From positions 1-64,000 of the forward strand of contig JARLHE010000008.1 of the NCBI GenBank assembly GCA_031292385.1: DNA of 64,000 bases, given 5' to 3'. The notes beneath the pieces were generated by a model. It saw only the letters and a program-made list of their open reading frames with translations, was not told the origin of the DNA and ran no database searches. Each line of letters starts with the position of its first letter. Position 1 is the stretch's first letter. Below are positions 18,898 through 28,300 of the stretch, piece after piece. A program made the translations under genes and the position numbers. Source of the stretch: Oligoflexia bacterium. Lineage in GTDB: Bacteria; Bdellovibrionota; UBA1018.

Positions 18898-19312
18898 GGA
18901 AAAACACTCGAAAATCGTCGCCTCCATCGCTGAGGCGGAAGGCCAAACGACCGGCGAAATTCGGGTGCATCTATCGCGACATTGGATCGAGCCCAACGCG
19001 TTCGCGCGCGCCACGTACCTGTTCAAGAAATTCGGGATGACCGAGACCACGCACCGAAACGCCGTCTTGCTCTACGTAAATCTACGTAAACGCAAGCTCG
19101 CGGTTATCGGCGACATCAGCATCCACGCAAAGGTGGGCCAACGATTTTGGGACGAGCTCATGGCGACACTGCAGGTCGACTTACGCTCCACGTATTACGA
19201 AAACGCGATCTCAACCGCCGTCCTGAGAATCGGTCAAGTGCTCAAACTCCACTTTCCACTGGAAGGCGAAAATCACAGCAACGAGCTTCCGAATATCGTT
19301 ACCGAAGACTAA
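18884..19312 (+). CDS. Second TPM-domain protein, cytoplasmic form
   Basis: 142 residues from GTG 18884, which has a ribosome-like GGCGGAGG (18871-18878) six bases before it and overlaps the preceding stop by 14 bases. The frame is open to an ATG at 18815, but that extension runs over the glycine-rich tail of the upstream gene and looks non-native. The core (AEAEGQTTGEIRVHL, VLLYVNLRKRKLAVIGD, DELMATLQVDL) matches the TPM fold in the form without a signal peptide or membrane anchor. Pairs of a secreted and a soluble TPM protein next to lemA are a known arrangement. The function is unknown. Confidence 0.8.
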   Translation: MAAGEEKHSKIVASIAEAEGQTTGEIRVHLSRHWIEPNAFARATYLFKKFGMTETTHRNAVLLYVNLRKRKLAVIGDISIHAKVGQRFWDELMATLQVDLRSTYYENAISTAVLRIGQVLKLHFPLEGENHSNELPNIVTED

Positions 19313-19317
19313 AAGCA

Positions 19318-19329
19318 TTGTGATCACAA
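19318..19329. promoter_or_regulatory. Perfect palindrome upstream of the HAMP-like gene
   Basis: TTGTGATCACAA is a perfect 12-base palindrome just after the TPM stop and 23 bases before the candidate -35 box at 19352. It could be a regulator site; its spacing differs from a CRP site. Confidence 0.35.
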
Positions 19330-19351
19330 CTAGTTACAAATGTTAAATAAA

Positions 19352-19381
19352 TTTAATATTTGCAGTAACTGATGGTATACT
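19352..19381 (+). promoter_or_regulatory. Promoter candidate before the HAMP-like gene
   Basis: TTTAAT (19352-19357) and TATACT (19376-19381) are 18 bases apart in an AT-rich gap. A strong AAGGAG (19395-19400) and the ATG at 19406 follow at suitable distances. Confidence 0.5.
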
Positions 19382-19405
19382 TGATTTTATATGTAAGGAG
19401 CCGTC

Positions 19406-19894
19406 ATGAATCACGAGAAGGTCTTTGTCTTTCGGAAGCGACTTTTGATCCATCCTCAGTTTCAACTCACTTTGATCGCCCTCAATTGGAGCGTGATCAC
19501 CCTGGTGTTTGGAGCGCTCAGAATCCAATCCAGCCGCATCTTTTCAGATCTCGGTCCCATGGCGGGATTTTCGGGCGTTAACCGAGAATTCGCGGTTAGC
19601 TACCTGAACTACCAAGCGGAGCGCTTTAACGATAACCTTTTGCTCTTCTATTTAACGGCAATGGTCATATCGGCTGCCCTCACCTTGATTGTTTCCTATC
19701 GTTTTGCCGGACCGATCATGCGCCTGAAAAGTTACTTCCGCGCGCTTAGCGAACCTCAGACCCCGGTCACCGACTTGAGCTTCCGCGCGGGAGACTTCTT
19801 CTCGGACATCCCACCAGTCGTAAACTCCGCTATCAAAAAAGTGCAAATCCAAGATAAACTCGCTCAAAAAAGAACCTTAAAACGAGTGAGTTAA
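19406..19894 (+). CDS. Two-helix membrane protein with a HAMP-like segment
   Basis: 162 residues with an ideal ribosome site. Two transmembrane helices (about 22-42 and 77-97) flank a short extracytoplasmic loop containing NREFAVSYLNYQAERFND. After the second helix comes a HAMP-like start (FAGPIMRLKSYFRAL) and a segment DLSFRAGDFFSDIPPVVNSA, resembling the end of a HAMP domain, but no kinase or methyl-accepting output domain follows. It may be a stand-alone sensor or adaptor. Its TAA stop is in the same frame as the glycosyltransferase that follows at once, so the relation of the two genes deserves attention. Confidence 0.7.
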   Translation: MNHEKVFVFRKRLLIHPQFQLTLIALNWSVITLVFGALRIQSSRIFSDLGPMAGFSGVNREFAVSYLNYQAERFNDNLLLFYLTAMVISAALTLIVSYRFAGPIMRLKSYFRALSEPQTPVTDLSFRAGDFFSDIPPVVNSAIKKVQIQDKLAQKRTLKRVS

Positions 19895-19897
19895 GTC

Positions 19898-21520
19898 ATC
19901 GGAAAGCTCTTACGGTACCCCGGCTATCTATTCTGGATCCTTATTGCCTACGGATGGGGCGTATGGCGCTACTCGGTTCCGTTTACCGGCGATGAGAAAG
20001 TTTATCTCTCCGCCGCGATGGAAATGCGCGAGCACGGCGATTGGCTCCACCCTTGGCTGCTGGGCGAACATGCCTATTATAAGCCTCCTTTTCAGCTCTG
20101 GGCGACGCTCATCGGATGGAAAATTTTCGGTTTCGGGCTGATCGGCGCCTTTCTTCCTTCAATCCTCGCCGTTTTGCTCACCGCCGCCTGCATTGGGTGG
20201 ATTTCGAAGCGCGTCCACTCGCTCTCGAGCGAACAAGTCACCGCTCCGCTATGGTTCGCCGCCGCCGCGGGCACACTCACGTATGGAACGACGGCGCAGA
20301 TGGAGATTTGGATCGTCGCGCTCTATTCGCTCGCATGGGTAGCGGCTCTGCAAAACCTCATCACCGGAAAGCGGCGCTGGCTTTTCGCGGCCCTGATCGC
20401 CGCCGGCGTTCTCAGCATCGTCAAGAGCCCGCTTTACTCGGTGCTTTGGGTTTGGGGCTACTGGCTTTACCTCGGGCTGACCAGCCAAAAAAATAAGTTT
20501 ACGCAGCCCTCCTTTTGGCTGGCGCATCTCGTAGGCGCCCTCGTGGGAGCCGCTTGGTTTATTTACGCTCTGATCACGGATCGGCAGAAATTTATCTCGG
20601 ATTACTTCGTGCGCGAAACGCTCGCGAAAACCGGCGGCAACTCGTCCACGGCGCTTCATATGTGGGGAGATTTTTCGACCTTCTGCGTTCCGTTCTTATT
20701 GCCGGCGATCGTGGTCGCGATTCTCAGCCTGAACAAACGGCATCGGTCGCTAAGGCCTTTCATCATCGCCTTTGCGGCGCTGCCGACGATCTTTTTCACC
20801 TTCTTTCCATACCGCACCGAAACCTATCTTTACATCCTCATCCCTTTGGTGGCGATCCTCATGGATTTGAGGCTCGGCTTGCAAAATTCCAAACTCCGGT
20901 CCGTCCTTTACGGCGTCCGCCTCAATGGCTTGCTGATGCTCGTCGCGGGAACGCTTTTCGCCGTGTTCGCCGTTTCATCCGGAATGATTGCAGGATGGAC
21001 GGGAGGGATTTTGACGGCGCTTGCCTGTGCTTTCGCCTTCGTCTCTTTCAGCCGGCGCAGCCGGGAATGGAAGACGCTCGCTTTCGCAGCCCTGGCGATC
21101 ACTTGCGTGGTCCGTCTTGGCGCCATCGAGCTTGGCGAGCAAGACATCAGGGACCTCCGGGTTTTTCAGGCCGAGCACCCCGATCGCCCCCTCGTCTTCT
21201 TGGATCCGGGTGGCTATATTTGGCACGAGGTAGGACTCCTTTCGGTTGCCGTGGGTCAGCCTGGTATTCGCGCGCGGAGCACGAAAGAATTCAGCGACGC
21301 GGTAAAAAACGGCGCCCTCGGCGTTCTCAGCGATGGCGATTGGCCGGCCAACTTGCCATTGATTCGCCAGGAATTGCTCAATCAGGGTTTCGCCCTCGAT
21401 GAAGCGAGCTGGTGGCGATGGAAGCGCTCGATCCAAATCCCCACGTTTTCAAACCTCAGAAAACTGAAACAGAACCGCCGGGAGTACAAACTCGTCATGC
21501 TCAAGCCGGCGGTTCGTTAG
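19898..21520 (+). CDS. GT-C family membrane glycosyltransferase (ArnT/PMT-like)
   Basis: About 540 residues if translation starts at ATC 19898. The first ATG in frame is 20018. Starting there would remove the first helix (GYLFWILIAYGWGVW) and the loop PFTGDEKVYLSAAMEM, whose acidic pair matches the catalytic DE of lipid-linked sugar transferases. That upstream stretch is therefore coding. No ATG, GTG or TTG lies between the in-frame TAA at 19892 and 20018, so initiation is unexplained. About ten or more hydrophobic segments follow, plus loop motifs YYKPPFQLW and FPYRTETYL. The likely reaction is transfer of a sugar from a polyprenyl-phosphate donor to a lipid or protein on the outer face of the inner membrane. 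The acceptor is unknown. Confidence 0.8.
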   Translation: MGKLLRYPGYLFWILIAYGWGVWRYSVPFTGDEKVYLSAAMEMREHGDWLHPWLLGEHAYYKPPFQLWATLIGWKIFGFGLIGAFLPSILAVLLTAACIGWISKRVHSLSSEQVTAPLWFAAAAGTLTYGTTAQMEIWIVALYSLAWVAALQNLITGKRRWLFAALIAAGVLSIVKSPLYSVLWVWGYWLYLGLTSQKNKFTQPSFWLAHLVGALVGAAWFIYALITDRQKFISDYFVRETLAKTGGNSSTALHMWGDFSTFCVPFLLPAIVVAILSLNKRHRSLRPFIIAFAALPTIFFTFFPYRTETYLYILIPLVAILMDLRLGLQNSKLRSVLYGVRLNGLLMLVAGTLFAVFAVSSGMIAGWTGGILTALACAFAFVSFSRRSREWKTLAFAALAITCVVRLGAIELGEQDIRDLRVFQAEHPDRPLVFLDPGGYIWHEVGLLSVAVGQPGIRARSTKEFSDAVKNGALGVLSDGDWPANLPLIRQELLNQGFALDEASWWRWKRSIQIPTFSNLRKLKQNRREYKLVMLKPAVR

Positions 21521-21530
21521 AATGGGTTTC

Positions 21531-21548
21531 AAAAACGCGATCGTTTTT
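21531..21548. terminator. Bidirectional terminator hairpin between convergent genes
   Basis: AAAAACG-CGAT-CGTTTTT forms a 7-bp stem with a 4-base loop and gives a T run in both directions. It lies between the stops of the glycosyltransferase and the trypsin-like gene. It is part of the 20-mer shared with 5467-5486. Confidence 0.6.
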
Positions 21549-22389
21549 AGCGGATTCGGCGCAGTTCCTTTTCCGATGCCGAAATCCACGACCGATACGG
21601 CATGACCTTGGTGTAAACGACCTGCTGCTTGCAATCATCGGGCGCCGCATCCGGGTAGGAGCGGTTCGTGACGCCAACCAGGTACGTCACTTCCTTCCCC
21701 CTGCTCGTCTTCGTGATGAATGCCGGACCGCCCGAATCGCCGTGGCATGCGCCGGAACCGTCACGCTGATCAAGAATCATCTCGGTTTTCCCAAAAGCCG
21801 GATTGATGATTTTCACTTCGGCCTTTCTCAATACGCCCGCGCCCGCCTGCGATTTGGCGTTCGTAATCCCATATCCCGCCAAAACGACCGTTTCTCCGGC
21901 GCTGATGCTCATTTTCGGAGGCGCCAAACGCGCGGGCTTGAAGCCGTCCGGGAGTTCGCCATCAAAGCGAATCACCGCGATATCCCCGAGATCCTGATCG
22001 TTTGGATGGGCCGCGCTCCAAGCCGGCTGGATTTCGGATCCGATGACCCGGACCGCATCTTTGGCATCGGCTTGAATATCGTTTCCGAAAATCACGACCA
22101 TTCCGTCGATGCCTTGATCCACGCAATGAGCCGCGGTGACCGCCATATCCTTCGCGATCAGCGTGGCCGAACAAAGCATCCCCGTTGTCCCGGCCTGTCG
22201 GTAAAGGGCGACCACCGATTTCTCGATCGCATCGCGATCGGTAACGCTTACGCCTCCGACGATTTCATCGGCAAAGCCCGAGACCGGGAGCTCGTGGGCA
22301 TGAGCGGGAACGCCCACCTGAGCCACGCACGCCATCAAGAGCGACAAGCCCAGCAAAGATTGAATTCGTTTAAGTCGATTTGCTTTCAT
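21547..22389 (-). CDS. Secreted trypsin-like serine protease (S1 family)
   Basis: 280 residues. A signal peptide covers about 1-31 (QVGVPAHA). The mature enzyme probably begins at IVGG (about residue 43), implying zymogen cleavage after DE. The triad is visible: His in TAAHC (about 94), Asp in DIAVIRF (about 142) and Ser in GDSGGPAF (about 230). The residue six before the catalytic Ser falls in RDGSGACHGDSGG. Four or more cysteines could form disulfides. Unlike most bacterial S1 proteases, no C-terminal domain is present. It stands alone, convergent to the glycosyltransferase gene. A role in degrading external protein is likely. Confidence 0.93.
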   Translation of the reverse strand: MKANRLKRIQSLLGLSLLMACVAQVGVPAHAHELPVSGFADEIVGGVSVTDRDAIEKSVVALYRQAGTTGMLCSATLIAKDMAVTAAHCVDQGIDGMVVIFGNDIQADAKDAVRVIGSEIQPAWSAAHPNDQDLGDIAVIRFDGELPDGFKPARLAPPKMSISAGETVVLAGYGITNAKSQAGAGVLRKAEVKIINPAFGKTEMILDQRDGSGACHGDSGGPAFITKTSRGKEVTYLVGVTNRSYPDAAPDDCKQQVVYTKVMPYRSWISASEKELRRIR

Positions 22390-22526
22390 TCTTTTTTCTC
22401 CTTTTGATTCCGAACGAACCTGGAAATCAGATCCGCGCTCGCGGGCTTTGCAGGAACACGTCCCGCCAGCGCGAAACCAATGCGGAGAAAAACGAAAGCG
22501 AATTGGATTTTAAGACGATGCAGCCG

Positions 22527-22544
22527 GAGCCCGGACCCGGGCTC
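22527..22544 (-). terminator. GC hairpin at the end of the RND operon
   Basis: GAGCCCG-GACC-CGGGCTC forms a 7-bp stem overlapping the TolC stop codon. It has no U tract, so termination may depend on Rho. The rest of the gap 22390-22526 shows nothing else. Confidence 0.35.
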
Positions 22545-24084
22545 AATCGACGGGGGTCAAACCCAGGGCGAAATCCAGCGCCTTGTCCTGTAATTGAAAA
22601 TCGATCAAGGCCTGGGCGCGAGTCGATTCGGCCGTCACGAGCACCGCCTGGGAAGTGATCAGGTCGAGAAAGCTCGCGCCCCCGACTTCGTAACGGCCCT
22701 CCATGACCTCATAAGCCTTTTCCGCGGCATCCATCCCCTTTTTCGAAGCCCGGAGCTGCTGCAACGCCGTGATGTAATTCCCGTAAGCCTGGCGAACGTC
22801 TCCCTCGACCTGGTTTTTGCGGTCCTCGGCGTCGATCTGGAGATCATCCGCGAGCGTGCGCGAGCGAACCACGTTTTCATGGGTCACGAAGCGATCGAAC
22901 ATGTTCCAGGTCAGATAAAGCCCTACTGTGTAGTTGATTTGGCTGCCAAGCTGATAACCGAGCGAACCCTGCTCGTTCGGAACGACGTTTACCCCGTTCG
23001 CCGTCTGGTTGTCGAGATAGTGCGCGCCGGAATTCATCGCGCCGATCAAATCAATCTTGGGGAGATACCCGCCCCAAGCCGTATGCACGTCCCAATGGGC
23101 CGCGTCGGAAGAATCGTTCGCCGATTTCAAATCCGCCCGGCGAGCCAAGGCCGATTCAATCATCTTGTTTTCATCTTCCAGGCTTTGAAGAGTGCGTCCT
23201 TCCGGGACTTTAGGCTCGACGAAATGATAGTTTTTGGAGACGTCGACGCGAAGCCTTCGAAGAAAGGCGATTTGATCGGTACGAGTCCGGTTTTGCTGAG
23301 CGATCAAAGTCGACTCATCCTGGCTTGTCTGGGCTTGCTGCCGGAAAAGATCGGAAAGATTTCGGGCCCCGACGTTCGTCTGCTCTTCCAGAAGCTTTTC
23401 GCGCTCACGCGATTCTTGAAGGTTCTTGATGGCGATATCGATCAATTTCTGGTCGAGAATCACCTGAAGATAGCTTTGGGTGATATCCAGCGAGATCTGC
23501 TGCTTGGCCCGGTACAGGGTCAAATCGGCCGAATCCCTCTTGAGAACCGCCGATTTGAGATTGGAGAAATCCGAGAGGCCGTTGAAGATATTCAAATCGC
23601 TCGCGAGAGTGAAGCCCGCGTTCGTATTCGAGCCGACCACATAAGTCGGCACCGATTGCGCGTAATAGTTCTTCCCGGTTCCGTAATAGGTGCTGCTGGC
23701 GCCCTCTACATTCGGCAGAAATTGCCCGTAAGCCTGAAGAAGCTGCGCGCCGGTAAAAGTCAGATCGTTCTGCGCCTTCAGAACCGACGTTGCGCTGCGA
23801 ATCGCGATAGCGATGCTGTCTTCAAGCGCGAGTCGAACCCCCCCGGCGCGATCCAACGTGAGATTCGGCGCATCCGCTTCCGGCGTCAGGCTAACCTCCG
23901 TCGGATTCGGCTGATTCGTCACATTCATCAAAGGACCGGAAGAAGTAGGGATCACGGCCGGGCTGGGGCTCGGCTGAGGTGCGGCCGCGGCGGCATACGA
24001 AAGCCGCATCGTCAGCGCCGCGACAGCCGCGCCAACGCACAAAAAAGCAAAACTTCCCGTACGCGCCAAACCGTTCGAGGCCAT
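22543..24084 (-). CDS. TolC-family outer-membrane efflux protein
   Basis: 513 residues. The signal region covers about 1-33 and is followed by a Pro/Ser-rich linker. Two OEP repeats cover about 85-285 and 310-510, each with long heptad-type helices (for example LQESREREKLLEEQTNVGAR). The C-terminal repeat has YEVMEGRYEVGGASFLDLIT, the family hallmark for the tunnel helices. It forms the exit duct for the RND pump encoded just upstream. The gap to the adaptor gene is only two bases, so the order RND-adaptor-TolC is one operon. No lipobox is seen, unlike the NodT protein at 54593. Confidence 0.93.
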   Translation of the reverse strand: MASNGLARTGSFAFLCVGAAVAALTMRLSYAAAAAPQPSPSPAVIPTSSGPLMNVTNQPNPTEVSLTPEADAPNLTLDRAGGVRLALEDSIAIAIRSATSVLKAQNDLTFTGAQLLQAYGQFLPNVEGASSTYYGTGKNYYAQSVPTYVVGSNTNAGFTLASDLNIFNGLSDFSNLKSAVLKRDSADLTLYRAKQQISLDITQSYLQVILDQKLIDIAIKNLQESREREKLLEEQTNVGARNLSDLFRQQAQTSQDESTLIAQQNRTRTDQIAFLRRLRVDVSKNYHFVEPKVPEGRTLQSLEDENKMIESALARRADLKSANDSSDAAHWDVHTAWGGYLPKIDLIGAMNSGAHYLDNQTANGVNVVPNEQGSLGYQLGSQINYTVGLYLTWNMFDRFVTHENVVRSRTLADDLQIDAEDRKNQVEGDVRQAYGNYITALQQLRASKKGMDAAEKAYEVMEGRYEVGGASFLDLITSQAVLVTAESTRAQALIDFQLQDKALDFALGLTPVD

Positions 24085-24086
24085 CT

Positions 24087-25334
24087 TTATTTTGCTCCTG
24101 ATGAAGGGCTTGGCTTCGGCGCCGGGATACTCTCCATCATGGTAAGGGGCCGGACCTTTCCGCCCTCGGGAATCGTGTCGCCGACATTCAATGCGACTAC
24201 ATCGCCCGCCTGGACGCCCGACAAAATACGAAGAAGCTTTCCGTCGTTGTCCGCGATCACGATGGGCTTGTAAGTCAGCTGGTTATCGGAACTCACCACG
24301 GTCAACTGCGGCTTATTGTCTTTCAGGATCAACGATTCGACCGGGGCCTCCAGATACGGAGGCGAGTGGATGCGGAGCGAAACTTGAACGAAGCTTCCCG
24401 CCACCAGCGAACGATCGTCATTCGGAATATCGATCTCGGTCAACATCATCTTGGTCCGTGGATCGAGCTCGTCGGAGATGCGGTTGATCGTTCCCATGAT
24501 CTTCACGCCCGGCCGCTCGGACACCGAGATCTCAACCGGGGCATCGGTCTGAACGAATGTCGCGTCCCTCTGATCGACGAAAACATCGACGCGCAAACGC
24601 TTGATCTCGGAAACCGTGACCAAAGGAAGCGCGCTGGCCTGTGACGTCGCGGCGTTTTGAACGAGCGCGCCCGGATCGGCGAAACGCGCCGTGATCGTGC
24701 CCTTGAAAGGCGCGCGAATCGTCTCGTAACTCTTCTCGGTTTCCGTCGAATGGAGCCGAGCGGTCGCGACATCCGCGTCCGTTTGCGCTTGGTCGGCTTC
24801 CTGCTGAGACACCAACCCTTTAGCCTTCAAGGTCGTCACGCGTTTGTAGATCGCCACTTTGTTTCTCGCGTCGGCCAAAGCCGCTTCATAAGCCTGGTCG
24901 GTCTCGGGCGATTCGATGATGCCGAGGATCTGGCCCTTCTTGACGATATCGCCTTTATCGACCCGGATTTCCTTCAGGTAACCGCTGACTTTAGCGTAGA
25001 GCGTCGCGGTCTGGTACGGCCGGGTTTCACCGATCACGTTGACCTGGTGATCTCCCGGGGACGGAACGACCCTCGCGACTCGGACGACGGGGCCCGCCGC
25101 GATCTCGCGGGCACGGGCCGCTTCCTCGACTTTGAAGGAATAATACTTCCATCCGATGATCCCGATCAGCAGGACCAGCGCGCCGATCAATATGCGGGCG
25201 GCGCCACGGCGCAAATGAGGAGGAGCCTGCTCGATCGACTCCCGCAATGAACTGTGCGCCTTCCCCGCCAGCGAGGAAACGCCCAGCCTGCCCTTCGCCG
25301 CTTTCAGGCCTTCGTGTCGTGTGTCTGATGCCAT
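24087..25334 (-). CDS. RND efflux periplasmic adaptor (MFP)
   Basis: 415 residues. A membrane anchor lies at about 46-66 (ILIGALVLLIGIIGWKYYSF). The barrel/lipoyl/hairpin arrangement is clear: VIGETRPYQTATLYAKVSGY, LKEIRVDKGDIVKKGQIL, the helical hairpin with QQEADQAQTDADVA, then APFKGTITARFADPGALV. It bridges the RND pump and TolC. The N-terminal cytoplasmic part of about 40 residues is longer than in AcrA and has no lipobox. The start ATG lies 31 bases inside the 3' end of the pump gene. Substrates cannot be told from sequence. Confidence 0.93.
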   Translation of the reverse strand: MASDTRHEGLKAAKGRLGVSSLAGKAHSSLRESIEQAPPHLRRGAARILIGALVLLIGIIGWKYYSFKVEEAARAREIAAGPVVRVARVVPSPGDHQVNVIGETRPYQTATLYAKVSGYLKEIRVDKGDIVKKGQILGIIESPETDQAYEAALADARNKVAIYKRVTTLKAKGLVSQQEADQAQTDADVATARLHSTETEKSYETIRAPFKGTITARFADPGALVQNAATSQASALPLVTVSEIKRLRVDVFVDQRDATFVQTDAPVEISVSERPGVKIMGTINRISDELDPRTKMMLTEIDIPNDDRSLVAGSFVQVSLRIHSPPYLEAPVESLILKDNKPQLTVVSSDNQLTYKPIVIADNDGKLLRILSGVQAGDVVALNVGDTIPEGGKVRPLTMMESIPAPKPSPSSGAK

Positions 25335-28300
25335 GTCTCTCTACCTTCTTCTTCAGCCTTGAGCTTTTCGTCCAGCAAATGCTTGGTCGGCAGCTCTTTG
25401 CGAAGCAACGAATAAACAATCGGAACCACAATCAAAGTCACCACCGTCGCGACCAATAGGCCGCCGATCACCGCGCGGCCGAGCGGCGCGTTCTGCTCGC
25501 CGCCTTCTCCCAGGGCGAGCGCCGCCGGCATCATGCCGATAATCATCGCGAGCGCGGTCATCATCACCGGACGAAGCCGGGTTTTCCCGGCCTCGAGCGC
25601 GGCCTCCAATGGGCCCATACCCTTTTCCAAACGCACTTCGTTAGCGAAGCTGACGAGCAAAATCGAATTCGACGAGGCGATGCCGACCGCCATGATGGCG
25701 CCCATGAAAGACTCGACGTTGATGGTCGTTCCGGTCAGGAAAAGCATCCAAAGGATCCCGCAAAGAGCGCCCGGCACCGCGACCATGACGATAAAAGGAT
25801 CGAGCCAAGATTGAAACAGAATCACCATGAGCAGGTAAACCAGCAAAATGGAGATCACCAGGCCGAGGCCCAATTCGCCGAACGCCTCGTGCATGACCTG
25901 GCCTTGGCCCTTGACGGAGATCTTCATGCCCGGCTTGAGCTTGCCGAGGCTGTCGATTTGCTTCTGGATATCCGCGACCACCCCGCCCAGATCACGCCCC
26001 TCGGCGCTGGCCGTGACGTTGACCACTCGCTGCACCGCCATGTGATTGGCCGAATCCATCGTATCCAGCGATTCCATGGTGCTGATGTTGCCCAAACGCT
26101 GCGTAGCCGAGCTGGGAAGAAGCGAGTACGCGCCCTGCCCGGAGGTCAGGCTGCTGACCAGGATGTTGCTGCCTTTCGTGACGGGGGTTGAAAGCAAATC
26201 CTCCACGCGGGAAAGATGCTCGAGCGGCGTTTTGACCGCAACCCCGTAGTTGATGTTGTTTTGCGGATTCAGGAAATAGGAAGGCGCGACCAGCGAGCTC
26301 GACGAAAGCGAAACGAGCATGCTGTTGGCGACGTCCTTGACGTTGACGCCCACCTGGGCCGCGCGCACGCGGTCGACGTTGAATCTTAGCGTGGGATAGT
26401 TGAAGACTTGCTTCATGGCGATGTCCTGCAGGCCGGGAATGCCCTTCATCTTGTTCATCAGGACTTGGGCGATCGCATAGGAGGCATTCACGTCTATGTA
26501 CTCGATCTGCACGTCGATCGGCGCGCTCAAGCCGAAATTCAGCACCTGGTTCACGATATCGGCGGGCTGGAAATAAGCGTAGGCACCGGGAAACGAAACC
26601 TTCATCTGCTCGCGGATTTTCCTCATGTATCCGACCGTCGGATGATGATCTTCCTTTAGCGCGATCATGAGCTCGGCATCCATGCCGCCCACGTTGTTCG
26701 TCGGCACGAAGCCGAGGTTATACGAAACGGGCACGCCGATGTTCGAATTGACCGTGAGAATCTCGTCTTCGGGAATGATCCCCCGGATCAGCTTCTCCGC
26801 CTCGGCGACCTGATTTTCGGTTTCCTCGATGCGCGTACCGGGCGCGGCGCGGAAATGAAGCTTCATCAAGCCCGTATCCGTCGAGGGAAAGAAATCCGTG
26901 CCCGCGAAAAAGGGAATCACCATCGTGATCAGCATGAGAGCGAGCGCCAGCCAGAGAATGAAAGGCCGATTCGCCAGGCAGAGCTCGAGCACTTTCGTAT
27001 AACGACTCTGAATCGTCGCGAAAATCGCCTCGAATTTGGCGAAAAAACCGTGGGCGCTCGCGCCGCTGTCCAGATGCTCGCCCTCGGTATGATGGACCGG
27101 CTCGTGAACCAGCAGCATGCGCGACAGCAACGGAACCAAGGTGCGCGACAAGACGTAAGACGCCAACATCGAGAAAACCACCGAAAGAGCCATCGGTATG
27201 AACAGATAGCGGGCGGGACCGGTGAGCAAGACGACCGGAAAGAACACGATGCAGATCGCGAGCGTCGCCATGATGGCGGGAAGCGCGATCTGTTGGGCGC
27301 CATCCAGGATCGCGATCGTGAGCGGCTTGCCCAGGCCGCGGTTTCGGTGGATGTTCTCCACTTCCACGGTCGCGTCGTCGACCAACATGCCGATGGCGAG
27401 CGAAAGGCCTCCCAAAGTCATGATGTTGATGGAATGCCCGAAAAGATTGAGGCCGATGATAGCCGCGCAGATCGCCGCCGGAATCGAGGTACAAACGATG
27501 ATGACGCTCCTCCAGCTGCCCAGGAAAAGCAAAATCATCAACGCGACCAGAATGCCCGAGACCATCGCTTCACGAAGCACTCCCTGAATGGCCGACTTCA
27601 CGAAAATCGACTGGTCGAAATCCAGGCGGATATTGAATCCCTTGGGCGCGGTCGCCAGAATCTCGGGAATGATCTTTTTCGCCGCGTTCACGACATCCAA
27701 AGTCGACGCATCCGCTTTTTTCAGGATATTCAGGTAAGTCGCCCGCTTTCCGTTGACCCGCACCACGTTGGTCTGGTCAGCGAACGAGTCCGATGCCGTC
27801 CCGATATCGCCGATCGTGATCGGCGCGCCGTTCACGACTTTGATAGGGATATGGTTGAAGTCCGGAACCGAATCAGGGCTGGCATTCAATAGAATGTTGT
27901 ACTCAAAGCTGCCGATGCGGGCCGTACCCGCGGGCAGAATGACGTTCGAATTATTCAAAGCCACGACGACGTCCTCGGGCGAGAGCCCCTTGGACTGGAG
28001 CTTGTCGGGCGAAACGTCGATATTGATCTGCCGGCTTTTGCCGCCGTAGGGAGCGGGAACGGAAAGGCCCGGAATGGTGAAAAGCTTGATGCGGACGAAG
28101 TTCAAAGCGTAATCGGAGAGCTTTTCTTCGGGCAAAATATCGCTGAAAATCGTGTACTGAGCCACGGGAACGCTGGCGGCGTTCGACTTGATTACGAGAG
28201 GCGGCGTCATTCCCGGAGGTAGCGAGCGAAGAACGACGGAACTCGAAGCGGTGATTTGGGCGATCGCTTCTCCGATGTCCGTTCCTTGCTCGAAGTAGAC

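Noticed and set aside
22594..24273. 559-codon forward open frame over the TolC gene
   Set aside because: Antisense to a conserved OEP protein; composition dominated by Arg, Ile and Asp with no recognisable motif or start signal.
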